64,000 nucleotides of DNA from the NCBI GenBank assembly GCA_029953675.1, contig JAMWBK010000008.1, forward strand, positions 1,707,001 to 1,771,000. Direction: 5' to 3'. The notes beneath the pieces were generated by a model. The model was not told the DNA's origin. It worked only from the letters and a program-made list of their open reading frames with translations, and ran no database searches. The translations under genes were made by a program, and so were the position numbers. This DNA comes from Rhodosorus marinus. Taxonomy: Eukaryota; Rhodophyta; Stylonematophyceae; Stylonematales; Stylonemataceae. Shown piece after piece: positions 1 through 10,865 of this stretch (the first letter of the stretch is position 1; each line of letters opens with the position of its first letter).

Positions 1-902
1 AGTTTGTGCGAAAAGGTGGCTATTTTTTCCTTTACTTTTGTTTCTCCTTCGCACCGATAGAGACGTGGAGTTCTTTCGCGAACGAACTTGTGCTCTAGAC
101 TACTTTTTATCCAGGGAGGGGAAAGGACTTTGGGCTTGTCTGGGTTCAAAACAAGCTACTAATCGGAACTGGGGAGTGTGCCCACCCGGCTCCCGATCTC
201 CCTTGCCGAATGACACAATCCGATCGGCATTTTTGATGCCAAAATGGTGGTTGGACTAAAACCCTATATCCAAAAACTAAAATATAAAGAACGTCATAGA
301 AAATTCAACGTCTTTGCGTGGGCCCTCATTTATTCCTTTCATTGAAAATAATTACCAAAGAGTTTATTTACAAAATTGTTATTATTCAGTTCGTGATATC
401 CTGTAACGTCAACGATTAATTCAAAAAAAAAGGAGGAAACTGTCCATTTTGCTGCTGTTCGGGCGTTGATATAAGACATTTTTATTTCGTCTATATGATA
501 AATGAACCAGCCTAGTTTTTATTTTCAAAAACATGGATCTACGCTAGGTCTGATACCTGATAGTTTTGATAGAAAACCCCATTTACGTTATTTCTTTTGT
601 ATATTATTGTAAGAATGGTTTTGGAAGAGATAATTTTGAAAGAATTGTCCAATGCCTTAAAAACGAAACCCCATGCAAAAACATGCAAGTTCAATGTAAT
701 TTCACGCGCTTCATTGTCAAGGGCTAAACCAAACTGATGGCAAGGAGAAAAAGATTGCTATGGCGAAAAATTAAATTTTTAAAAAATTGGTTTCTTTCCG
801 GACTCTCCCCTCCCTCCGTGTTCCGAGTTTTGCTTGAATGGAGTGGTTGGTTTTTACGAACAAGTCGTCCATAAAGCGGCCCATGCACTTGATGTGAAAC
901 CT

Positions 903-990
903 ATTCAACAATAATATAGAATACAATCTAGATTGCTAAAATCGAACGTTATAAATTGTATTTGATATTTTGTAAATTCGGAATTTTCTC
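903..990 (+). repeat. Direct repeat, copy 1
   Basis: An AT-rich block starting ATTCAACAATAATATAGAA and running through ATTTTGTAAATTCGG. It recurs with substitutions and small indels at 1321-1413. The two copies are about 420 bp apart in the same orientation. Origin unknown. Confidence 0.6.
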
Positions 991-1320
991 AAAAGGGCTT
1001 CCGCCATGTTTCGAGTTTTGCCCTCCAGGTGGTGATTTTTTGAACACATGGACCTGAAAAGCTACTCCCTCAGGACGGAAAGTGAACCACTACAAAACGC
1101 CAACAAAAAAAGAAGCCAGGCAAACGGTGACGTGCCTGCCTCGACGAACACCATCCGGCGAAGATATCGTCTGAGAGCAATCGGCAAGAGGAGTATCGGA
1201 TCCGCTAGACTGGACGGTGTGAAACCTTTTTACCGGCGCCCACTTCAAGCACTAACGATGTTTAGATGTGAAACGGTTGCACAAAAAAATACCATCCATT
1301 GTTGATGCGGATGGGGAAAG

Positions 1321-1413
1321 TATTCAACAATATATAGAAAACAATCTAAATTATTAAAATCGAAAGTCGTGAATTGTACTTGACATTTTTTGTAAATTCG
1401 AAAACATTTTCTC
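1321..1413 (+). repeat. Direct repeat, copy 2
   Basis: Second copy of the block at 903-990. It starts TATTCAACAATATATAGAAA and contains TTTTTTGTAAATTCGAAAA. Confidence 0.6.
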
Positions 1414-1573
1414 GGCCCTCTTCCGTGCCGCATTAAATAAATTCATTCAATAAGGAACTGGAGCAAGAAACTCGAATATAGTACTTGCGGCCAGAATCTG
1501 ATATAAGTCCAGACGTGAAGAACAGTTGAGTGTTCCTTGCAGATACGGCATGACTCTTTTCTCCTTGTCGCAT

Positions 1574-2193
1574 TCACCGACATGCCCTATAATTACTCAT
1601 CTTCCTCGCCAGGACGCACGCCCGGAGCCTCTCGGTATATCCATGGCGCTCTCCTGCAGCCGGCAAATAGCCACCATCCTGAGGATTAGGAACAGCAAGA
1701 TCAACGCCGTACGACACACGTCGTACGGCGGCAATCGTCACAGGTGACCACGAGGTCAGCCACGCGGCGATCATCATTCTGGTCGTCTGCGACAGCAGGG
1801 GCTTCTCACATTCAATTTCAAGACCGGTTTGCCGTACGATTGGCCGAAGTTCGCGGCATAACGGATTCAAGATCCGCGTATGTCGGCAGGTCGGGCGCCC
1901 TTCACAGCAGGGCAACTGGCGAGCAGGTGGGCGACAAAATCCGCGGTATATTCCTTCTGAGAGCATAGAGGGCACGGCGAAGCCATCTCGGAAGGCCAGG
2001 GCGGCTGATGCAAGCCGGGGTATAAGCGCAGAGAAGTGCGCACCTCGAAATCGGTGATTGGGAGTGGCGGAAAAGCGGGGACGGTCATGAGCCACTGAGA
2101 GCTAATACACCCTCCAAGACTACGCAGACGGGCGGGATCTCGGAAAGATGAGACCATCTGCGCGAGAAGTCGGCCGTATGCGACACGGTGCAA
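1574..2193 (-). pseudogene. R2-like LINE endonuclease remnant (family D)
   Basis: Broken C-terminal part of a non-LTR retrotransposon protein. One minus-strand frame (from 2193) carries a zinc-binding pattern CPLC, then H and C in AHLLASCPAVKG. After a frameshift the next frame continues with a CRHTR segment, a stretch like GLEIECEKP, and VDLAVPNPQ. The order CCHC, R-H-(N/T), (P)D, D is the known layout of the restriction-like endonuclease domain of R2/CRE-type elements. The copy has no reverse transcriptase and loses its 3' part after the KMSNY region. Closely related copies lie at 19.0 and 34.0 kb. Confidence 0.6.
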
Positions 2194-2361
2194 GTCCCAA
2201 GAAAGGGTGTTGCGTCCGTGCGTGCGGAGACGCGACTCCCAGAACCCGGTCCATTATCAGGAGGATCACGAGGGACCTCTGTTTCCTCAGAAACCACGGG
2301 ATCGCGGCAGGGAAAGGACCGGCGGCTGTTCGGGTCGCGGGGCCGCGAGCACGTGAAAAAA

Positions 2362-3773
2362 AGAACCCTAGATTTTGATCACAAGCAACCGCTCCGTAAC
2401 GCATAACATTCAATAGCTGCGATCTTAAGTGTCCTTCTTGCTTATCGCATATACAGGACTTCGGAGGGGTCATCCAGACTCTGAGATTGATGTCACAAAG
2501 CATCGGCATTGCGGGGCATAAGAACTCTCCAACCCCATTCTTAGGTACACATGTCTTGAAGCTACCAAATAATGAAGCTGCTGGTCATGTGGCTCGAACA
2601 GCCAGTCCAGTGGGCCAGTTCCGAGAGCAAATCCCCCGCGGCTAAGGAATACGAAGAGCACAAAGAACTCGTCTCGAAAATAAGGACGGTTGAACCCCGC
2701 CACTGGGTTAACTCAAGAAGACACTGAAACGAGACCAACCCTATATTCGATCCCCAAAGTACTCACGCTACCAGAGGACACGAGAAAACTCCCTTCGGCA
2801 TGCGCTTGTTCTACTCCTACTTGGAGTCCTTGCCACCTTTGAACGCGGACGTCTCAGCCTTGCAAGCAAGTTTAACCTTCCAGCAATATCCGGTTGAACT
2901 AAATTATGCTCGGGCTGTGCCAGAATCTATTGAGGTACAACACTTATTCTAGGCTCGGCAGTATTGCACATCCCGATGAAGGGTATAAATCTGACAAAGT
3001 AGGTGTTTCGCCTGTCATGTCTCTTGTTGCTTTATCTTAGAGTCTCCCTCGCTAGGATGACAAATGATCTTGGCTTATATAGGCAGCAGACTTGGTTAAC
3101 CCTAATGCTTCGAAGTCACTCCATGGTCTATATGTGTGTGTCCCAATTCAACAGATTAGTTTCCATTCTCGAGCCTGCACGCTCATTTGTCAGCCACCAA
3201 CAAGTTTCAGGGCCATGTGCTGGGATGGCAATTGTATCAGCAACTCTGTAAAGTGTTCATGGTGAAGGGAGTCGCTTCGACTGTACACGTTTGCTAACAA
3301 TAAATACGATGGAATCGCCGATGCTTTCGAGGTTATCTTGAAGCAAGAGAAGAAACAAGTAAGACAAAAGAACCAGAGGTCTGAACGGAAAGTTAGTTTT
3401 GGGATAAACTACCTAATTGGGGAGTAATTAGGAGGAAGGAAGTAAGCCTCGCATTCTGGAATAATCGAGGCAGTCCCAGGTAGACACCTGGGATGTATAA
3501 TCTTCAACACGTGCTTGCCAGCCTGTCGAGTCTAGAAGTAATCATGATTCATTACATGATATTGGTATTTAGTCGGGAGGAGAAGTAATGATGATACATG
3601 ATATGCGAACCATGCCATGAAGTAATCATGATTCAATACCTGGACTGAAGATGATTGATTACTTGACTAACGATGATTGAATATGGGACGATTTATCGGT
3701 CCTGACTTATCGGACGTGAAATCGGACTTTCTTTTTTTCCGGTAACGTTTATCGGACGGCACATGACAACAAT
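2362..3773 (+). mobile_element. DNA transposon-like copy T3 (left-truncated)
   Basis: The internal part, from GAACCCTAGATTTTGATC onward, matches 15469-16000 of copy T1. The right part (about 3510-3773) matches 15970-16000 plus 18701-19014 of T1, ending ATCGGACGGCACATGACAAC. The left terminus seen in T1 is missing. This copy lacks the gypsy insertion that splits T1, so it is the empty site: AGAAGTAATCATGATTC is intact near 3530-3548. No transposase is recognisable. Confidence 0.6.
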
Positions 3774-3880
3774 AGTTTACCGAACCCGAATACGAAAGAA
3801 AACATAGTTATCGTCCGATGAATGCTCCGATAACCGATTGCGGCCAATATTTTTCAATGAATTTTTCATCTTTTTCGTGC
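3774..3880 (+). repeat. Fragment of transposon left end
   Basis: Directly after T3. It resembles the subterminal part of the T1 left end (about 15100-15200): TCCGATAA motifs followed by CCAATATTTTTCAATGAA and TTTTTCGTGC. The terminal AGGGTTGTCAT is absent, so this is a broken second unit. Confidence 0.5.
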
Positions 3881-3987
3881 TGGTTGATTGACTTGACTAA
3901 GGTTTGATCACACTACGCGAGGTTATTAATACCTTTTTCTGTGGGATCACAACGGTAGCTTTGGTAGCTCAAGCTGAATGAGTTTGT

Positions 3988-4255
3988 TTAATCGGACGCT
4001 GAAAGAAAAAAACCCGGAGGGGAAAAAAAAGACGAAGCGCGGCGAAGATCGCGCGCCTCTAACATCAAAGCGGCGTTCATACGCCACAGCAAGAAACTTA
4101 AACGGTTGACACATCCCAGCGCACAAGTTGGGATGGATTGGCTAGGGAAGACTGGCTTGGTTGGCAGGGTTGACAGACGGTCAGGGCGTTCGCGGAACAA
4201 TTCCCGAAGTCAACGAGAACCAACGGAATCCAAAACCGAAAGCACTCAATGACCA
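3988..4255 (-). pseudogene. LINE 3' end (family D), minus strand
   Basis: A 5'-truncated tail. The minus-strand frame from 4200 to 3988 reads FRERPDRLSTL, then RLSFLLWRMNAALMLEARDL, then a stop after LSASD. It matches the ends of the copies at 19.5 kb (SFLLWRVNAALIYEA) and 34.5 kb. It is a fragment only and cannot be functional. Confidence 0.55.
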
Positions 4256-4635
4256 GAGGTACCAGGCGATGAGCTAGGGCCGAAGCACGAATTCTCGCTT
4301 CTCAGGGTAGTTCGCCTCTGAATACCTGGGAAGGAAAAGGCCCCCTGCATATTTCAGACAGCTAGGGTTGTCATCCGTCAGGCTACGTTTATCGGAATGT
4401 CCCATAACTTTTGAAGTGGATAGACTATTGCAAAACAGTACAGAAAGGGGATGTTCAATAGAAACTCTTCGACAAAAGAGGTCAGATAAATCGTCCGATA
4501 TTCAATCAACGTTAGTCTAGTAATCAATCATCTCCGATCCAAGTATTGAATCATGATTACTTTTGGGTTGACGAGCTCTCGCTCGAATATCATGAATCAT
4601 GATTATTTCTCGAATTGCGTAGCTCCATTTTAGAA

Positions 4636-4698
4636 CTCTTCGGGGGAGGTTCTCACACTCCTTATGACACTCTTCGGGGGAGGTTCTCACACTCCCCA
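4636..4698 (-). repeat. Remnant of gypsy family-2 LTR edge, duplicated
   Basis: Two near-identical 37-bp units containing CTTCGGGGGAGGTTCTCACA. Reversed, this is TGTGAGAACCTCCCC, the start of the LTR at 16001. The remnant lies in T2 at the place corresponding to the gypsy insertion in T1. Confidence 0.5.
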
Positions 4699-4963
4699 TG
4701 ACACGTTCTCCATTAACGCGTATCGGTGATCCAAGACAAGTTTAAATTCTCTTTTTGTTTTTATCTTTTATCTATCTTGGATAGATAAAGGTCAAGGACC
4801 CTCCTCTAGCTCTAAGACGGAAGGTCGTAGCTTCCGTATTTATAGGCTTCCGGCTCATGTCCTGGGTTTGCTGGACTACTATTTTTAGATCTAGATTTAT
4901 CTATTATTAGCCTTGTTTTGGGCTACACTCCTGATGGCTGACTCGTTCGGTCAGGACGTAACA
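4699..4963 (-). repeat. LTR, family 1 (left copy, 3' LTR)
   Basis: About 265 bp, bounded by TG and CA. It shares GGTATCGGTGATCCAA-like sequence, TCTATCTTGGATA, GACGGAAGGTCGTAGCTTCC and a TATTTATAGG box with the copy at 6225-6477. Several indels separate the two. Confidence 0.75.
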
Positions 4964-4987
4964 ACTCCTCCCCACTGAAAGAAAGAA

Positions 4988-5688
4988 CTATCCGGCGGAA
5001 GAAGAAGCTGCCTCGTGGAGGTTTGTATAATACCGGATTTGCTTCTTGGTATTCTGGTTCTGCGGTAGTTGATGGTAGGGTAACCATCTCAAATCGTCCG
5101 TTGTCTCGCCTTCAAAGTAAACGAAGTATTCATTCAGGTTCTTTTCATCTCGACGATGTCCCAAAACTGACTTCAACTCGCGCTGTGGTATGCCTCGTTG
5201 TAATGCAGGAACTACATGCGAGCCTTCAGGTTCCGATCCATTGAACTTCCGTAATAGCGACATGAAAAACATCATGTAGTTGAGAATCTCCCTGGAGCTC
5301 CAGCTTATATGCTACGTTACAAATTTTTCGTAGAATTTTAAACGGTCCGACATATCTGGGCCGAAAAAGTTTTGAATCTGGGAGTTGAAGATTCCGTGTT
5401 GACAAGAGCACATGTTCGCCTGGTTCAAAGTGGAGGTATCTTATGCCTCGATCATAGTAGAAGCGTTGGCGTTCTTGGGCATATCGTAGGTTGGCGCGGG
5501 CGAGGTCTCGTTGGTCCTTTTAGCGTTGTGGCAGGACCGTGGCGGCTTCAGGTATTGGTAGTGAACGGTCCCTGTCATCTGGTACTTTAAGGTCGGGAGG
5601 TAGTGTCGGGTTCTTTCCATATGTCAACTCGAAAGGAGAAAACTGCGTCGCTTCCGAGATCTGACGATTGTACACCAGCTCTGTAATC
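4988..5688 (-). pseudogene. Integrase C-terminal part and chromodomain-like end (gypsy family 1)
   Basis: Minus-strand reading gives integrase-type sequence: FELTYGKNPTLPPDLK, then PIPEAATVL, then VLLSTRNLQLPDSKLFRPRY and GPFKILRKICNVAYKL (the SH3-like integrase end). After a frameshift between about 5226 and 5275 a chromodomain-like tail follows: LGHRRDEKNLNEYFVYFEG and TTDDLRWLP. The stop lies about 25 bp before the LTR, as expected for pol. The catalytic core is absent. Confidence 0.7.
5432..5688. repeat. Inverted duplication, left arm
   Basis: About 257 bp. Its reverse complement recurs at 5783-6039 with few differences; the spacer is 94 bp. Both arms encode the same integrase segment in opposite directions. 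Confidence 0.85.
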
Positions 5689-5729
5689 CACAGACAGACG
5701 GACAGACAGAGCGAATCAATCAGACGCTG

Positions 5730-6074
5730 GAGACGTACCTGAGGTGTAATTCATCTGCGACGAATTGGGCAGAAGGCCTACCGATTGCAGAGCTGGTGTA
5801 CAATCGTCAGATCTCGGAAGCGACGCAGTTTTCCTCTTTCGAGTTGACTTATGGAAAGAACCCGACACTACCTCCCGACCCTAAAGAACCAGATGACCGA
5901 GACCGTTCACTACCAATACCTGAAGCCGCCACGGTCCTGCTACAACGCCAAAAGGACCAACGAGACCTAGCCCGCGCCAACCTACGATATGCCCAAGAAC
6001 GCCAACGCTTCTACTATGATCGAAGCAAAAGATACCTCCGTGTGATGAGCAAGGCGTCGCGTCGCCCGTCGTAG
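5730..6074 (+). pseudogene. Integrase fragment in opposite orientation
   Basis: Plus-strand sequence reads LETYLRCNSSATNWAEGLP, then AELVYNRQISEATQFSSFEL, then TYGKNPTLPPDPKEP. This is the post-catalytic part of a Ty3/gypsy integrase. It duplicates the minus-strand integrase of the same element, head to head, and extends it upstream. The frame ends in unrelated sequence (VMSKASRRPS). Confidence 0.7.
5783..6039. repeat. Inverted duplication, right arm
   Basis: Starts GATTGCAGAGCTGGTGTACA and ends GATACCTCC. It pairs with 5432-5688. See that entry. Confidence 0.85.
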
Positions 6075-6224
6075 GCTTTTCAGCTGCGGAGCCTGAATCT
6101 TGATGAGTGATGTCATCTTCTAGTTTTCAGAATTTTTTTTTTTTTTTTGGTTGTCAGGTTTCCAGGTTTTCAGGTTCTGGGCTCATTCATGTTCCTCAAT
6201 CGCAACTCATGCGAGGAGACCACT

Positions 6225-6477
6225 TGACACGTTCTCCATTAACGGGTATCGGTGATCCAAAATAATTAATAAATTCCTCTTTTTTTATCTTTTATCTATC
6301 TTGGATACCCTCCTCTAGCTCTAATCCTAAGACGGAAGGTCGTAGCTTCCGTATTTATAGGCTTCCGGTTCATGTCCTGGGTTTGCTAGACTACTAGTTT
6401 TAGATCTAGACTTATCTATTATTAGCCTTGTTTTGGGCTACACTCCTGATGCTGACTCGTTCGGTTAGGACGTAACA
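6225..6477 (-). repeat. LTR, family 1 (right copy, 5' LTR)
   Basis: About 253 bp, TG to CA. For the minus-strand element this is the 5' LTR. The adjoining internal sequence, read on the minus strand, is AGTGGTCTCCTCGCATGAG. Its TGGTCTC-N-TCGC core recurs just inside the 5' LTR of the family-2 element and may be the primer-binding site. Confidence 0.7.
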
Positions 6478-7917
6478 CTCCACTTCTGGACTAGACAGGC
6501 TGGCGAGCGTTGGTTGAAGCAGGCGGTTTAAGGTGGCATGGACTTGGAGTAGAACGAGCATATTCCGAATGGAGTTTTCTCGTGTCCTCTGGTAGCGTGA
6601 GTACTTTGGGGATCGAATATAGGGTTGGTCGCGTTTCAGTGTCTTCTTGAGTTAACCCAGCGGCGGAGTTCAACCGCCCTTTATTCTCGAGGCGAGTTCT
6701 TTGTGCCGTTCATATTCCTTAGCCCCCGGGGGAGTTACCCTCGGAGCAAGGCGACTAGACTGGTTCTTCGAGTCACATGGCCAGTAGGTTCAGTAGTTTG
6801 GTAACCATGAGTTACTTCAAGTTATGTGTATTCTTGTGCCCGTAATGGGTTGTTTTTGACATCAAACCCAGAGTGTGCATGATCCCTCCGAAATCCTGAA
6901 TATGCGAGGTGCAACAAGTATAACTCAGTCTTATATGAGCCTTGAGGCTTGCTTTATTAGGAACATAGTATGCTAGTCAATAGATACGCCAGAGTTCTCA
7001 GGAGGATCTTCGAACCAATTTTAACATATCTCTCATGCTCGTGGAGGGGTCAATACTACTCAAGAACCCGGTCGTGTCTTCCTTTCATGATGGAGAGCTC
7101 TTCCGAAAGCAGATGATCAGAGTGATCTCCATCTCCGTACTGGCCGCCGGGGGTGATCCGAAGAGATGAGCGCCTGCTGAATTGCCAATGTGTTCCGTGT
7201 AATATTCTTCTTCATCTGCGAGTTCTGAGTCCGACAACGAGTGGGGAACCTCCTCTCCATCGGAAACGTTTGGATCATCCACGGCGCACAGCTCTTCCTC
7301 GATTCGACTTGACCCTTCGCGCTGCGGCTCTGACTTTTCCCTCTCCCACGCTTGGACGTCGGGGTCGGAAAGTGATCCTTCGTCGCCAAGCAAGTTTTTC
7401 AAACAGCTGAAAAATCCGCCGATCCCGATTGCGATTCGTCGGTTAATATGTGCGATAAAACAGTTTGATTGCTTCAACCTTTTTCAGCTTTGCAAGGTCG
7501 AGCCTCTTTCTGATTTGCGTCTTCGTGTTTTTCGCAGATGAAAACGGCTACGTGAGGGCTGTATCCGAGAACAAATCGAGCAACTTGGCTCAACTCTTTG
7601 CATCTCTGCGTTCCGCCAATACTCGAAGGGGTTTATTTCGCTGTTTTGCGAAAGGCCCAAAGCCGAACAGCGAAAAACCTCGAACCGAAAAAGATGCATT
7701 GAAAAATATCGGATGCAATCGGTCGTTATCGGACCATTTATCGGACGAAGCGTATTTTCTCTTTTGCATTCAAGTCCGATAGACTCATATCGGACAGGTG
7801 GTCAACGGAATATATGGTCTATTATTACGAAATACAGATTCATTAAACTTTTCTCGGATCGTCCGATATTTATTGGACACAATCGGAAGGAGATGACAAC
7901 CCTTCTCAGCGAAGTCA

Positions 7918-8182
7918 TTCACTCAAGCAATGCTTTGACAGCCTGTCGAGATCAGAACTAATCATGATTCAATATCTGGGTCGGAGATGATTGATTAATA
8001 GACTAACGTTGATTGAATATCGGACGATTTATCTGACCTGGTTATTGAAGGCAATCGCACCTATTTTTAGAAGAATTTCAATTCATTACCGGGTTAAGTT
8101 TATACTTTTTACAATAGTCTATTCACGACGAAATTTTATCCGTCTGTCCGATAAACGTTGTCGGACGGCCCATGACAACAAC
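7918..8182 (+). repeat. Transposon right-end fragment (T4)
   Basis: Matches the right end of T1 and T3: GACAGCCTGTCGAGATC, then TAATCATGATTCAATATCTG, then a TCGGACG-rich tail ending GTCGGACGGCCCATGACAAC. No left end is present. Confidence 0.55.
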
Positions 8183-9425
8183 TAAAACTAAATGAGACAA
8201 GGAATGAACCATGGCTATGCCTATACCCGATATTAATTAGACTATGTTCAGGCTAAACTGAGGAGTTCGAGGTCGTAAACAATTGCCCTCACAAGCATCT
8301 ATCGGATATTCTTCTATATGAAATCGATTTTATCATTCGAATATATACAGTATAGCCTAGAAATATTTTTTTTCCTAGCATACACATATTTCAACAAATA
8401 ATATAGATTGTCCTTAATACTTTAAAAACGGTAATATTTTAAGGTTAATATCTTCATTAAATCGTTTTAACCGTGGAATGCGTATGCACACATCCAGGTT
8501 TTACGCATAGACGTTCTTTACTTTAGATAGTTTCTCCCTAAATATGGTGGATCTAGAAATAAGCGTAGCAATAATTGAAAATCATAATTAACAGTAGGCC
8601 GAGCTGCCCACTGCCAGACTACGCATCCTATTACATCCTAACAGCTAGGGAGTTTTCACAGTGCGAGGAGGGATTCCCTTTTTATACGCACATTCCGTCT
8701 TCGATTTAGATAGACTGGACATTTATTTAGAATATCTAGATTCGTACTCTAGATATAGGTGAAAGTTGTAGTTTTATTTGAACTAACTGGCAAACCCGCG
8801 GGCTTATCCCTACTCAGAATCCTAAGGTCGCCGAGGATTTTTTTTTAGGGTCCCGGCAAGTTAGGACCAAGTTAGACTCGTATATTCTTTGATTTAAAAA
8901 TACACTCATAAATATAAGCAAAATAGTAATAAAAATGTGCAGTAACTTCTAATTTTGCTCCCGGCAGAGCCCAGTTTTTCCTCCAAATAGAATTTGAGGG
9001 AATGAGGGCGAATGATTGATAAGAGCGGAAGGGTTTTCGGGGCTGATGGAAAAGCTAAGGCTTATGATCTTCGACGGTGTGGAGGATGGTGGGAGACACC
9101 TTTAATCTTTATGTGTTTGTCTTGTCTTTTGTCTCGGACCGAGTGAAAAGATCGATTGGTTTCTTACTCCCGGGGAATCAGGAGGACTTGGTCATAAGGG
9201 ACTGAGGTGAGAGTCCTGGACGAGGTCCGTTGGACGAGCGTGTCGGACAAGGCTGTTCTTCGGTGCGTGCCTCTTTGTTGTTTTTTTTTGGACCCTTCCT
9301 TCTAAGGGTTTGGAAGGGTAGCTTGGCGATAGAACAAGAATCTGGTTTGATCTGAATCGTCGGTCTTGAAGTGCGTCCTTTGAATGGGCATTGTTTTAGG
9401 TTCGTACTTGTAGATAGTCTTACTG
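8183..9425. other. AT-rich intergenic, upstream of GT25-like gene
   Basis: No gene seen. The final part must hold the promoter of the gene at 9518, but I cannot identify defined elements. Confidence 0.5.
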
Positions 9426-9480
9426 TTGCGCGCGAGCGCGCGTGTGTGTGTCTGTGTTGGAGAGAGAGAGATAGGGAGAG
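9426..9480 (+). repeat. Purine/pyrimidine simple-sequence tract
   Basis: GCGCGCGAGCGCGCG followed by GTGTGTGTGTCTGTG and GAGAGAGAGATAGGGAGAG. It lies 38-92 bp upstream of the GT25-like start codon, probably in the 5' leader or core promoter. The alternating purine-pyrimidine part could adopt Z-DNA, which is inference only. Confidence 0.5.
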
Positions 9481-9517
9481 ATTCTTTTTGTTTGCTTCGC
9501 ATTGAGATCTGAAAGAG

Positions 9518-10865
9518 ATGATGAAATCGCAGAAGTTGGGTGGTTTTGGCCGCTTCAGAGCTCGAAGGGTTCAAGCCTGGACCGTGCTCGCCGCTTTTTT
9601 TGTCGGAGTACTTTTCGGTGGTCTGATAATAGAGCTGATATTCGTAGCGCAGCCCCCTGAAGGGAAGCCAACAACGGCCGTGGCTTCGTTTCGGGATGTG
9701 TTCGACAAAATATATATCATGAATATGGACCAGTAAGTTCACAGCGGCACTCCCAGCAGAGCATGTTCTTCTAGTGCGAATTCGAATTTCTGACCATAAA
9801 GCTCATCCTTTTTGTATTTGTGCGCGCCTCTCTCCGTGTCTCTGTCCGCAACCAGATGTGTGGAGAGGTGGGAGATGACAAAGCAGTACGCCAATGCGAT
9901 TGGAATCGACGTGCACAGATGGTCAGCATACCAAGCGAAGAAGGAGGAGATTATGAATCCCCCAGACGGAATCTCAACTCGAAACCTTCAACACGACTAT
10001 ATTGCGGCTGGTGCGCTTGGAAATTGCGTCTCACACCGCCGGATCTGGAAGGACGTCATAGACAAAGGATACCGACGCGTCCTAGTCTTGGAGGACGACG
10101 TTTTTCTCACGAATCAGACTTGGCTCATGCTTCCAGACCTTTTCAGACTTGTCGACGAAGCTCAGGAGGTAATAGACCCGACCCCCCCCCCCTACCCGTG
10201 TACTTTCCTGTTGTCTGGCGTGCCAAATACGTGAAGCTCGTGGTTAGTACAACCAAGGTCTGATTTCGTCATGATGCGTTTCTTCCTCGTCACTCCCAGA
10301 TCCACAAGAAAGCATGGCATTACATTTTCTTCAGGAGAAATGCAATCCGGAACGTGCGGGATGAGAAGGTATGGAGCATGAGCCCATCTGGACATCCGGT
10401 TACAATAGCAGGTCCGAGCTGGGGCACAGCAGCATACGCTGTGAGTCAAGCGGGAGCGCAATTTTTGCACAATGAGTATAGTGAGTTTAAATGGCCTGTT
10501 GACGTCCAGATGGCGGAGCTGGAAAAGCGCAATCGGGATTTCGTGTCGCTGAGCGCCTGTTACAATGACGAGTTTAAGAACATGTGTCCTGAGAACGTGA
10601 TTGAATATACGAAGGAAGAAAAAGGCAGATGCAACGGGAGTGGTACAGTTTGTTACCCGACGCTTTCAGAGCTTGAAATTGTTATCGAGGTTGTCCTTTG
10701 TCCGCTGAACGACGTGGAAACTATGTTTTTTTTGTGTTTTGTCCTCTGTTCCCGGACTTTGCGCTCACTGCAGGTACACAGCAGGGAGGCCGAATATCAA
10801 AGGAAGAACTGAACCGGAAATACAGGGAGATGGATGGAGTCGAAGGTGACCAAAGCGATGAATAA
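9518..10865 (+). CDS. GT25-like glycosyltransferase, type II membrane protein (4 exons)
   Basis: My exon model is 9518-9732, 9856-10168, 10300-10689 and 10782-10865, with GT-AG introns, giving 333 residues. A short basic N-terminus is followed by one membrane anchor (about 19-43), so the catalytic part should face the Golgi/ER lumen. Glycosyltransferase family 25 signs are KIYIMNMDQCVERW near 65-77, GALGNCVSHRRIW (124-135), the acidic VLVLEDDVFL motif with E151-D152-D153 (expected nucleotide-sugar/metal site), GTAAYAVSQAGA and PVDVQMAEL. The family transfers sugars to lipopolysaccharide or collagen-type acceptors; the acceptor here is unknown. The last junction is uncertain. Intron 3 has no in-frame stop. 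An acceptor at 10773 would end the protein at 10812, whereas acceptors at 10781 or 10784 open the more protein-like tail ISKEELNRKYREMDG used here. Confidence 0.8.

Larger units (their letters stand above)
1..1500. other. AT-rich intergenic stretch
   Basis: I see no convincing gene here. The short open frames have no recognisable protein character. The only structure I found is a diverged direct repeat, listed separately. Confidence 0.6.
4699..6477 (-). mobile_element. Defective Ty3/gypsy retrotransposon (family 1)
   Basis: LTRs at 4699-4963 and 6225-6477 begin TGACACG and end CGTAACA in plus orientation. The flanks CCCCA and CTCCA match at 4 of 5 bases, a plausible worn target duplication. 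On the minus strand the purine-rich AGTGGGGAGGAG lies directly before the 3' LTR (left copy). Inside, only integrase-end and chromodomain-like sequence remains. Gag, protease, reverse transcriptase and RNase H are gone. Part of the integrase is present twice in inverted orientation, so the element is dead. Confidence 0.75.
4364..7903 (-). mobile_element. DNA transposon-like element T2 with nested gypsy
   Basis: Bounded by inverted termini AGGGTTGTCAT (4364-4374) and ATGACAACCCT (7893-7903). Subterminal DNA at both ends is rich in TCCGATAAA/TATCGGAC motifs, which may be transposase-binding sites. Relative to T1 it lies in reverse orientation: 4375-4600 matches the T1 right end and 7690-7890 the T1 left end. 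Part of 6480-7080 matches T1 15400-15990 in reverse. A Ty3/gypsy element (4699-6477) is inserted inside. A minus-strand acidic frame at 7085-7477 (runs of S, D and E) may be element-encoded but is unrecognised. I found no clear target duplication or transposase, so the superfamily is unassigned. Confidence 0.6.
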
